Part shown: piece after piece, positions 55,623 to 64,000 of the stretch
How the letters are laid out: each line of letters begins with the position of its first letter
Numbering within the stretch: position 1 is the first letter of the stretch
Source: Nothopassalora personata
Taxonomy: Eukaryota; Ascomycota; Dothideomycetes; Mycosphaerellales; Mycosphaerellaceae
Length of the DNA: 64,000 nucleotides
Direction: 5' to 3'
NCBI GenBank assembly: GCA_033816765.1
Contig: CM066293.1
Location: 186,001-250,000 of the forward strand
Program-made: the position numbers and the translations under genes
Notes under the pieces: model-generated
Database searches by the model: none
What the model saw: only the letters and a program-made list of their open reading frames with translations
Told to the model about the DNA's origin: nothing

Positions 55623-56339
55623 TTATGTAGAGAGAACAGAGAAAGAGCTGTACATTGACATACTGCTACCTCCTTGCCTTATCGAGCTCGCAGTGACGAC
55701 TGTGTACTGTGATTGCTCCGAACATGCCTCCTGCTCTCCACCATTCCGCTCTCTCAAATTGTTCAATCTGCTGTAGTGACTCGACTTGCTGCTCACGACT
55801 CTCATGCCATTAGTATCGTTGGTGGCTGTGAATGGCACCTCGACGGGTATACGTATCACCGCCACTTTCAACGCCCTCGCTGCCATCCCCGTCGTTATAA
55901 TCAACAAGAACACCGTCACCGCCAAGGACAAAACGGCCCACAGACCTCGGTCGCCTCTGAGAAGGCATTCAACGAGAATTGACGCCACCCATGCCGCGAA
56001 GGAGGTGATGTAGAGTCCGTAGTCCAAGCTGCTGAAGGGAAGGTAGTAGTCGAGCCACAAGATGTTCGCGACGAGCACAGCTGGCAGCCATCGAGGAGTG
56101 TTGTGACCCGGGAATAGGTATTTGCCGACGCAACAGAGGGAGGAGCACTGGTGTCTCAAGGTAAGTTCGCATATTTCCTGTACATGAATTTCTTCGATAC
56201 AGATGCCAGGAGCTGCATTGGGTTCCTTCACGCCGCGGTTTCCCCCTGTTGGACAAGAGGATCCTTCTGGTTCGTGAAGCACACGTCTTCTAAGCAAGAC
56301 CTCGTTCAATCGCCCAATCACCTCAATCTCTTGCTCCAC
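55623..56339 (-). CDS. Hypothetical membrane protein with about three helices
   Basis: Open frame of 238 codons starting MEQEIEVIG. The central part has three hydrophobic segments (WLPAVLVANILWLDYYLPF, LYITSFAAWVASILVECLL, LWAVLSLAVTVFLLIITTGMAARAL) separated by short loops, and a Ser/Asn-rich tail. The first ~80 residues are less convincing (Cys/His-rich, no signal) and might be intron or UTR. I do not recognise the family. It is convergent with UTP20, 118 bp apart. Confidence 0.5.
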   Translation of the reverse strand: MEQEIEVIGRLNEVLLRRRVLHEPEGSSCPTGGNRGVKEPNAAPGICIEEIHVQEICELTLRHQCSSLCCVGKYLFPGHNTPRWLPAVLVANILWLDYYLPFSSLDYGLYITSFAAWVASILVECLLRGDRGLWAVLSLAVTVFLLIITTGMAARALKVAVIRIPVEVPFTATNDTNGMRVVSSKSSHYSRLNNLRERNGGEQEACSEQSQYTVVTASSIRQGGSSMSMYSSFSVLST

Positions 56340-56376
56340 ACCATGCCCCTACACACACGACTCCTCACACCAACCA

Positions 56377-56751
56377 CTAAATCATCGCAACTCCCGCTTC
56401 TTTCGCCTTCTTCAACCCCCTCAGCTTCATCCAAAGGCCTCGCATACTCATCTCCACCTTCCAAACTAGAGCAATTGCCGCAGTCAAAGCCGCCACACTC
56501 AGAACACTACCACCCATCTTGACCAAGAATGCAGCGTTGCCGACGGCGCAAGTAGCGCACAACCTCGAAATTGGGCCACATGATTTCATGAAATCGCCGA
56601 TAATTTCATCTTGGAAATCGCCAGGCGCTTCCATGAGATCCTTTTGGCGTTTGATGCCTCGATTGAGCCTGTACAGCCCGAAAATGATGGCCATGCTGCC
56701 GGCGATGGAGGCAATGTCGGAGTTCGTGGTCAGGAAAGCTGGTGGTGCCAT
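56377..56751 (-). CDS. Small hypothetical membrane protein
   Basis: Single frame of 124 aa with good start (MAPPAFLTTNSDIASIAG). It has two hydrophobic segments (SIAGSMAIIFGLYRL and VLSVAALTAAIALVW) and a basic C-terminus (KLRGLKKAKEAG). A conserved-looking CGPISRLCATCAVGNAAFLVK stretch carries three Cys. Unknown family, possibly an organelle membrane protein. It lies 38 bp upstream of the membrane gene above on the same strand. Confidence 0.5.
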   Translation of the reverse strand: MAPPAFLTTNSDIASIAGSMAIIFGLYRLNRGIKRQKDLMEAPGDFQDEIIGDFMKSCGPISRLCATCAVGNAAFLVKMGGSVLSVAALTAAIALVWKVEMSMRGLWMKLRGLKKAKEAGVAMI

Positions 56752-56959
56752 TTTGGAAGCTGTTTGGTTGCTTAAGTAGCTGTGTTGAGCTGTGAATAGA
56801 AGGTTATGAGAACGACATGAGCACTGTAGTCATCGTGGTAGGCTGCTTTGTTGCTATGCTTGCTGCCATGTTCTACTCTCGTTTTTTAACCTTTCTGTGG
56901 CTGCCTACGGGACAGCAATCACTCTCTTTGATATTACTGGCCATACCTTGTTGGACCAT

Positions 56960-57870
56960 CGAGAGCATTCACTCTTGCAGCATGCTCGTAGACCAAAGGC
57001 TCCACTTCAAAATCACCACCATCGTAACCATTATAGAACCTACCCGGATTGCTCGGGATGTTGTAGCTACCTTCGATCCAGTAGCGACGAGATGATTCGG
57101 GTCAAGGGACATGATGTAAGTGCTCATTTCGTCCATGAACGAACTCAACGTGTCTGGGGTGCAGTTCTCACTACGTGGGAGGTTGCAAATGAGCATCGCT
57201 GCCAAGCCGATGCTGTTCGCAACCTCCCATGCCAGAATCGCTGGGTTGTTCTTGTAGCGTGTGAGCATTGCTTTGACGTATCTCATGTAGGCATCCTTGA
57301 TGGCTGGGAGGCGGCAAAACTGTGAAGTGTGAGCCGTGGCGTCTTGGCGATATGCTTGTTCACTGGTCGTACATGGTCGTGATGCTTGCCGCCTAAGTTC
57401 ACCGTGTAAACATCCATTCCACCGTAGTCTGCCCAGTCGTTCGTCATGCAGACAACAAGCTTGATACCAGTCGTAGTCGCAGCATTGACGACCTTGTCGA
57501 AAGCGGTGATGTCGATGCTTGACTTTCCGTTGGTGAACCTCTGGAACACAACGTCGGTAGGTCCTGCTCCTTCGGCGCCATACTGTGGCAAGCCAATCGA
57601 TGAGTAGGCTACGTTCTTGTCGTTGGAGCCCAAAGTCGGGAATACGTTCAAGCCCGCCTTCTTCGCAGCGCGCATGCCGAGTCCAACACCGGCCTGGTTG
57701 TTGATGACGGGGAATTAGTAGGCATTGCTCCCGGCGAAATAGAATTCCTTGCCATCTAGCTGGAATTTGGTTCCTGATGTTGTGACAAAGCCTGGAGGAG
57801 CGGAGTTAGGAGCTGCTGCGGCACTGCCGACGAGTGCCAATGAGAGAAGCGTGGAGACTGGCAACCTCGT
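56960..57870 (-). pseudogene. Broken GH5 endo-beta-1,4-mannanase
   Basis: From 57870 downwards, a signal-peptide-like start ([19 protein letters not shown]) leads into [37 protein letters not shown], and after a spliceable gap [36 protein letters not shown] and DEMSTYIMSLDPNHLV: the order of fungal GH5 subfamily 7 mannanases. Lesions seen: no ATG before the signal peptide (ACG at 57868-57870), nonsense TAA at 57715-57717, the catalytic Asn-Glu-Pro segment after WEVAN scrambled, a one-base shift near 57075, and no C-terminal third. Secreted mannanases degrade plant mannan; this copy cannot. Confidence 0.75.
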
Positions 57871-57990
57871 TTCGGTTGTCGTCGGAGATCTTGGGCCACA
57901 GAGGAACAATGCAAAATATAGTCTGAAATGTACTTCTTGACCATGATGATATACAAGGACGACGTTTACCTCGATGTCACGAAACGCCAC

Positions 57991-58598
57991 TCACCTGCCT
58001 TAATAAGCACGGAACACGATTTGCGTGTCACATGCAGCGACTTCATCGCCAATCCCGAAACCTTGGGCTCCATATTTGGCAATTCTGGACAACGGAGCGG
58101 CTTTTTTACCGGTGAGCTCTGGAAGCCTGGGTGGTCAGTGGGTACTATAGGCCATCAATTCGAAACATTTCAAGGAGAAACACAGTGCCGCAGTATTGGC
58201 AGGGGAAGCGGTAACGATCATTTGGCTTGCTGACGTAGAAACGACAAGGCATGAGGTGGTGATGAGAAGCTAGAGAGGAGCTCCAGAGGATGAGCGGCCC
58301 GTTTGCTGCAATCAAGTATGAGCCCTGGCCACCGGCGTGGCATATATGACGCCAAGTCTTGATTCCCTTAAAGAAGGGGCGCCATGTTGGTGCAAACTAT
58401 TACGTTCTGGCTCCGTATCTCTGTAGTGCAGAGCCCTGTGCAGGACGTCATTCGTAGCCGCGTTCGGGCGAGACTGCTCTCAGGAGACATGCCATCCAGT
58501 GAAAGGGCAGATGAGAGGCGTTGCAGCGATTAGAGATGTACATCCAGCGCAGTATGTCAGAACACATGGTGCTGAGCGGTAGGATGACCCGGGGACTC
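57991..58598. other. Intergenic, no gene seen
   Basis: Between the dead mannanase and the next reverse-strand gene. Only short frames. Confidence 0.4.
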
Positions 58599-59139
58599 TC
58601 ACACAGCCGCAGCCTGCTTCTGCTTGATCGTCATATTGAGCGTCACTGTAGGCGTCTTTGGTTGAGGCAGTGACCGCAGCGCTTTAGCAGCACTGTCCCG
58701 ATATGGGCTCAATCTTGGATTACGAGCAACGATGTCCTGGGTCGCAGCACTTGTGAAGCGCGACAGCTTGACGACGTTGTCCATGATGATACTCTGTAGC
58801 TCAGCGGTGCCAGCACCTCTCTTGTTCGCGGCAGATAGCTCAGCGCTGCCTTCAGCGACGACTTTGTCGATTTCGTGCCCGCGTTGCTTGCGGACCATCT
58901 TAGCAATCGTACTATTCTGCGCTGCAGGTTTTAGTGCACCCGACGATCTCGACCTAGTGACTACTGCCGTGTCCAGATTCTTGGCTTGCGCTGCAGCAGG
59001 GTCCCCTGTTTTTTGCCACCAATGCGGCTGGTGCTGGTGCTGGTGCTGTTTGAGACTGCTCCTTGGCCTTTGGATTCAACCTGGGCCGCTTCTTCTGCGT
59101 GGCTGCCGTCGCCTCACCCACTGAGGCTACTGTGGTCAT
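58599..59139 (-). CDS. Unknown basic/helical protein with an apparent frameshift
   Basis: ATG at 59139 opens with TVASVGEATAATQKKRPRLNPKAKEQ followed by an Ala/Pro stretch. The frame then ends in a stop after a six-base T-run at 59009-59014 (A-run on the coding strand). In the next frame the protein continues without interruption: GDPAAAQAKNLDTAVV, AKMVRKQRGHEIDKVV, GTAELQSIIMDNVVKLSRF, then PKTPTVTLNMTIKQKQAA to the stop at 58599. Removing one base makes the total exactly 180 codons. It is either a homopolymer sequencing error or a fresh frameshift. I do not recognise the family; a nuclear role is suggested only by the basic start. Confidence 0.5.
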
Positions 59140-59937
59140 GCTCAATCAATAAGCACGGAGCAGCGATCGCAACGTCATGGGTCCAGCCCAAGAAGATATA
59201 TGTTTGAGGAGGTGATGTTGATGGTACTGGCGAAGATGAGTAACAGAGGACACGCCCGAGGGCCCAAGTTGGCATCTGCATCTCGGCTGATTCGGCCGAC
59301 AAGGATGTTTGCATTGCCACCTGCCAAGGGTGAGTGCACTCTGCCCTTTCACACTCGATTTTCCCGTCAAATTCTAGTGATAACACATCCTCAAGACAAC
59401 GTCCGACTCAACAGACTACGGCGAATACAGTGGTGCTTGTTTTGGGGCCTGCAAAGCTCTACAGCAGCTAGTGCCGTGTAGAGAATTCGGTCTAGCTGCT
59501 GGAAATCCGCCTCGTCTTCTCTTGCTCAACACCGACACCATCTCGCAGGCCATCTGCCTCCAAACAAACACGTCGAAAGAATAGAAGTGCGGAGCCCCCC
59601 CCCCCCCATCAACACGTGCAAACCCACCAGCACGTCCCCATCGACTCTCGGCAGTGGATCAAACCCTTTCACAAAGCACCGCCTTTCGAACTCTATCACA
59701 TCGACCAGACCACTTTCAGACTCGCCTCGTCTCAAAGCGGTCTCATCGTGGATCTCATCCTTCTTTCTACAGAACTCAAGCCCCCCAATACCACGGCACA
59801 AACGCAACCCGCCGAGAAGTATTGTCGCGGAGGAGTCGTGCTAGCTTCCCAGTACCTTTCGTAGTACCTTTCTGCACCAGCAGCAGAATATGCCTCGTGC
59901 AGCACACGCTCCTCAACGAGCAGGTTTGTGGTATCTC

Positions 59938-59968
<31 letters not shown>

Positions 59969-60170
59969 CCTCCTCCATCGCGCCTTTTTGTTTCATTCTT
60001 TCCGCTTCAGCCGCAGATCCGGTCAGGAACAGGTTTCTCCGCCATCACCAGGGGAAGCGAATGCAGCCAAGCTACTCAGGACACGCAGCTGCACGTAATA
60101 GCTGAAGGAGCCGTGAAAAAGAGACCTTATCTACACAACCCTCATCCTAGCTGCGAGACCAACAGCAACG
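59140..60170. other. Divergent intergenic region with C13 tract and (ATC)n
   Basis: Contains a run of 13 C (59595-59607) and a (ATC)n microsatellite (about 59938-59967). Overlapping frames across 59580-60100 are low-complexity shadows. It holds the GH128 promoter. Confidence 0.5.
59938..59967 (+). repeat. (ATC)n trinucleotide microsatellite
   Basis: About ten copies of ATC/CAT in the 5' region of the GH128 gene. It gives poly-His or poly-Met in shadow frames only. Confidence 0.9.
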
Positions 60171-61076
60171 ATGCGCTTCACTCTCATCACGAGCCTGGTA
60201 GCACTTCCCCTCGCCCTCGCAGAAGAAGCAGTTCTTACCTCCTCCAAACGCGGCCTCGTCTACGTCAAAACCGAGAACAGCGCAGATGACCACCTTTGGA
60301 CTTCTGGCTCTGATATCTCATGGTACTACAACTACATGGCTGAGCCCACAAGTCAGCTGAACAACAAGCTTGAATTCGTGCCGATGCTGTGGGGCAGCGA
60401 TGACAGTTTCTACAACACAGTCAAGAACCTCAAGGAGGGAGGGATGAAAATTTCCTACGTCCTCGCCTTCAACGAGCCAGATGGATGTGGGCAGGTGTAC
60501 GGTGGAAGCTGTATAGACGCACAGACCGCCGCGGAGACGTGGAAACAGCAGATCGAGCCATTGAAGGATCTCGGCATCACGCTCGGAGGGCCTGCTGTGA
60601 CGTCTGCGCCGACTGGATTCACATGGTTGCAGAACTTCTTCACGCAATGTGCTGGAGGCTGCTCAGTCGACTTCCTGCCTGTGCATTACTATGGCGACTT
60701 CCAAGGCCTTGCGAGCCATATTGGGCAGGTCAATGCCACATACCGGAACATCTCGGCGATGTGGGTGACAGAGTATGCCTTCCCGAACCAGGATTTGCAG
60801 GTTGCTCAGGACTTTTACAACCAGAGCAGCGCCTTCTTGAACAGGGTGCCGTACATCCAGCGATATTCCTACTTTGGATCTTTCCGGTCGGATGTGTCGA
60901 ACGTCGGACCCAATGCAGCGATGCTCACGCAGAAAGGCGAGCTTACAGACATTGGTGCTTGGTACTTGGGTGAAGCCGCGACAGGCAACGTCCCAAGGGG
61001 CGACGCTGTGCAATTAGCGAAGTTCGCTGGGTGGACGTTGTTGATTGTTGCTGTGTCGTTCTACTGCATCGCTTAG
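60171..61076 (+). CDS. GH128 beta-1,3-glucanase-like, GPI-anchored
   Basis: Single exon, 301 aa. A signal peptide (MRFTLITSLVALPLALA) is followed by a TIM-barrel of the GH128/Asl1 type: RGLVYVKTE, WYYNYMAEP, FVPMLWG, acid/base Glu102 in LAFNEPDGC, and GPAVTSAP. The nucleophile Glu201 is in WVTEYAF, followed by YFGSF. The C-terminus after GNVPRGDAVQ is a hydrophobic helix (FAGWTLLIVAVSFYCIA) with nothing after it, as expected for a GPI signal. Family enzymes act on beta-1,3-glucan; anchored fungal members probably remodel the cell wall. Several N-glycosylation sites (NATYRN, NQS) fit an extracellular place. Confidence 0.9.
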   Translation: MRFTLITSLVALPLALAEEAVLTSSKRGLVYVKTENSADDHLWTSGSDISWYYNYMAEPTSQLNNKLEFVPMLWGSDDSFYNTVKNLKEGGMKISYVLAFNEPDGCGQVYGGSCIDAQTAAETWKQQIEPLKDLGITLGGPAVTSAPTGFTWLQNFFTQCAGGCSVDFLPVHYYGDFQGLASHIGQVNATYRNISAMWVTEYAFPNQDLQVAQDFYNQSSAFLNRVPYIQRYSYFGSFRSDVSNVGPNAAMLTQKGELTDIGAWYLGEAATGNVPRGDAVQLAKFAGWTLLIVAVSFYCIA

Positions 61077-64000
61077 CGTTGGCTTCGGAACTGCATCTGG
61101 GAATAGAGGGATGTTTTTATGTTACTGCGCATCAGCGAGGAGTTCGGGTTGTGCAGAGCCTTCTCTGCTGGCATCTGTAATAGCGGAAGGAGTATCGGCC
61201 ATGAAAGTACGAAGGGATGCGAGGTGCAGGACCAATGGTGTCAATCTTCTTACAGCGTACAGCGTATGTGTCACGGCCGCCACTTCGCGTGTCTAGGCTG
61301 AGTCCTGTTGCAAAAGTTTGAAGACTCTTGTTCGATGTACGATTGAAGTCTGCTGAGTCGAGACCGCAGTAGAGCTGACCCACTCACCGCCGGTACCTCG
61401 AACCTCCTTTGATGCGTTGCAAAGCTTGTGATTCTTGATAGCAATCGAAGGTTGTGCTGACGAGAAGGCTGTGCAATGGGCAGTACGATCCGCCAACTTG
61501 TCGTAATCGAGGCGACCTGTCGTCGAAACAATTTTGCTACAAGTGAAGTCCTCGACTCAAGAACGTCTGACATGTTTTGACACGTGGTGGCCTAGACCCA
61601 AACCTACTTCCAGAGAGGAATCAGTGGAATGCAATCCTTGAACGTTTCATACCAAGCACTGCAGACTAGGAAAGTATCGAGCAATTTTTGGATGAAGTTC
61701 CGGCAGAGGCAGATGAGGTAGCTACTTCTGCTGCGCGGTGTGGGTGATGCCGGTGCGGATCCCGAAGCTCATTTGGTCTGCTGCTAGTGTCGTGCTATGC
61801 GGATGGCAATCCCCTGTTTGTACTCACGTATACTTTGTTCCATCTTGCAGCACTACCTGCCAAAAGAGGATGGTCCTGATGTTTAGGTTGTTGAGTTCGC
61901 TCGACGATGTGAATTTGCGGATGTCAACGAGGATTGACACTGGCATCGAAGGGCCTGGAAAGCTGGACAACACCACGAAGCCTTGCACGGCAGGCGGTAT
62001 CACGCCATATACCTTCGACATCGATCTCAGTCCCGACTTGCCCGAGACTTGGATTCCTGGGGTTTGACTAAACAGTGGAGTCACGTCTGAGTCGTCCTTT
62101 CAAGGCGTTCCAATAGCCTGATCAAGGAATAAACGTGGCAGCAGACGTGGCAGCACCAACATGGTATCGTTGCGAGGGTCTGACCGCCAAGCCTACCTTT
62201 CCGCTACGTTGGCCATCCTGGAGTTATCATCGAGAGATGATAACATGATGCCAGAGTTGTACTCGGACAGTGGCGGAAGTGTTGTTGGTGTCCAGCTCAA
62301 ACACGGTCATATGGAGTGTGAAAAGAGATTCGGGTCGGTTAACACACTACCAACACGGGCTGGTGCGGTGGGGCGTTCGCGAACGCGTGGTTGTTGAGCC
62401 TAGCCAAGGAAGGAGCCGATAGCATGCCGTGTGTGGCTCAGGGTCGCCGAATGTCGGAGGAGGCCGCAATCAAGTGCTCGAGAGCGATATACAATTCTTA
62501 TAGCAGCATTCAAGTAATGCGCACGTCGTTTAGCGGAGAGGATGAGCAGATAGATACATACGCAAGAGCAGCCACACGCTGCTGTTTCCGATCTTCTCCA
62601 GGGTTCGACGGCGGGGGAGTGAGTGTTTCTGCGAACGTTTGCTTGGCGGTCGGAAACGTGTGCTTGGTCGTGCTCCTGAACAAGCGATGATTGTTGATTG
62701 CTGCGTCTGCCGAGCGTCTTGTGGCGATACCAACAGTATTTGAGTGTTCGTTATCTAGACGCTCTCTTCCAACGAATGTTCGCAACATGCCTCGGATGAT
62801 CAGACGCTACGCTGCTTTGGTCTGGCAGAGATAAGGCAGGCACCGTTGACGAATCACGGCAGTGCCGGAGCCAAGACCCTTGACGCTATCTGGGCTTCCC
62901 GTCCAATTATAGGCCACTAAACGGTCGCTACGCTGCCGGCCCAACGTTAATCACTTCACCTCATCGTCACTGATAAGGAACATCGGTTGTTTGCATTCCT
63001 TATAGCAAATAGCTAAGCAAATTGCTAATTAGCTAACGCCGTGTTCGCTATGCCACGAGGCGCGTAGTCGCTGGGCACGAAGAGTAGCAGGATGCCAGCC
63101 GGGATAATCGTTGCTGGTGCACGTAACACGGTGAGCAGCGAGCCCAGTCAGAGTGTCAGACGTTCTCTTCTGTTACCAAAACTGGCTCGGGATCAAGCCA
63201 GACACGGTCTCAAGTGTCAAGCAAGGGTCTGGCAATGCTTGAACCGAACAACGATCCTGTCAGCATGTGGAATCGGCGCTGGCCACAAGGATGTGCATGT
63301 CACTGCACATGCTCGGCAACGCTGCCGCAACAAAAGAAACCTGTCCCTAATACTGTAAGCTGGAGAGATCTCTCTGGTGCCACTGCGGCCATGCGAGCCA
63401 AGTAACTCTAAGAGTATCTTTCACGATCTCGGCGCCGGCCAGCATGATAAGGTGATGTGCTGCTAAGGTTCACGCTGTGGGCACATCGTTGGACGTTTCG
63501 GAAGCGCTCGATAAAGACCCGTTGGCCTCCGCTGATGCAGCTCTGAGACCTATCGCCTTGCGTCTGTTTTCTGTCTACATATCATCTACTGTACCTCTCG
63601 TGTGCTTCGTCTGTTTGTCTACGCAGACCGAACCACGAGGCTTATCGCCGACAGCTGCATTCATCCCTTGCAGCACGGTGCTGCCTGACATAGCAACCAG
63701 CGAGGCCCATCAAGTCAACCTCGGGTCCCTTATCCGCGCATCGGCTCTAAAGCGGGCAACACCCACCTACGAACAGCTCGCCAGCAGTTTTCGACATGTC
63801 GTACGCCTGGGTCGGGGCGCCGACGCCCTTCAATGGCACAAATCCAGATCTCGGTGGTGATTCGAGTACGATCAACCAATGTTTCGGCATCAAGAAAGTG
63901 AAATTCGCCGTCACGTGCTTGATTGCCGGAACGATGTGAAAGACGAACTGAGACTGACGATGAATCTGCAGACACCGAAAACTTGAACCAATGGTTCAAT
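61077..64000. other. 2.9 kb without a convincing gene
   Basis: Short frames on both strands. The most protein-like is 61738-62067 (+), ending in PYTFDIDLSPDLPETW, but it has no start, family or splice context. About 62990-63030 is AT-rich with repeated AGCTAA/AGCAAAT words. No tRNA, rRNA or known repeat is seen. Confidence 0.45.

Noticed and set aside
59654..60289. 211-codon frame with poly-His
   Set aside because: Product of the (ATC)n microsatellite and the 5' region; overlaps the GH128 start in another frame.
1..64000. CRISPR arrays, operons, ribosome-binding sites
   Set aside because: The genome is eukaryotic; no array-like repeats were seen.

Overview
The window is nuclear DNA of a filamentous ascomycete (Pezizomycotina). 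The signs are many introns of about 44-81 nt with GTATGT/GTAAGT-type donors, CTAAC/CTGAC branch points and AG acceptors; fungal-only families (AUR1, CFEM/PTH11 receptor, DUF6594, heme-thiolate peroxidase, GH128, secreted NTF2-like); and transposon relics with a RIP-like excess of TAG/TAA. A Dothideomycete (Capnodiales/Mycosphaerellales type) fits best, but the species cannot be named from the sequence alone.

Layout. 1-2382 is decayed retroelement DNA: the chromodomain end of a Ty3/gypsy element, then TAG-rich sequence, then a copia-type LTR whose end lies 300 bp before a 5'-truncated short-chain dehydrogenase (2683-3409). 4104-5584 holds a small secreted crystallin-like protein and a frameshifted sulfotransferase-like remnant. 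6488-8692 holds IST1 (ESCRT-III regulator) and a conserved unknown. 8943-11960 holds an M35 deuterolysin and, diverging from it, a small gene whose product resembles the deuterolysin propeptide standing alone. 14473-19172 holds a secreted NTF2-like protein, a medium-chain acyl-CoA ligase and a zinc alcohol dehydrogenase. 19960-28737 is gene-dense: SLD2, DOPA dioxygenase, a DUF6594 membrane protein, mitochondrial uL11 and AUR1. 30590-37651 is gene-poor and decayed: two broken tandem copies of an unknown gene, an APS/PAPS-type mitochondrial carrier (intact), a hypothetical two-exon gene and a broken F-box-like gene. 38037-45727 holds pyroglutamyl peptidase, a CFEM GPCR, a heme-thiolate peroxidase and an alpha/beta hydrolase, with a second TAG-rich relic at about 41330-41600. 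45860-55504 is housekeeping: a DRN1/CwfJ protein and the very large UTP20. 55623-61076 holds two small membrane proteins, a broken GH5 mannanase, a frameshifted unknown gene and a GPI-anchored GH128 glucanase. 61077-64000 shows no convincing gene.

Functionally this is ordinary euchromatin: core processes (18S rRNA processing, intron-lariat turnover, replication initiation, sphingolipid synthesis, endosomal sorting, mitochondrial translation) mixed with secreted and cell-surface proteins and several decaying genes. There is no polyketide or non-ribosomal peptide synthase, so the scattered oxidoreductases do not form a biosynthetic cluster. Most naive ORFs here are misleading because of short introns. 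I rebuilt exon structures by splice motifs and reading phase and give them under each gene; none has been tested against transcripts. The most unusual item is the M35 protease facing a stand-alone propeptide-like gene.
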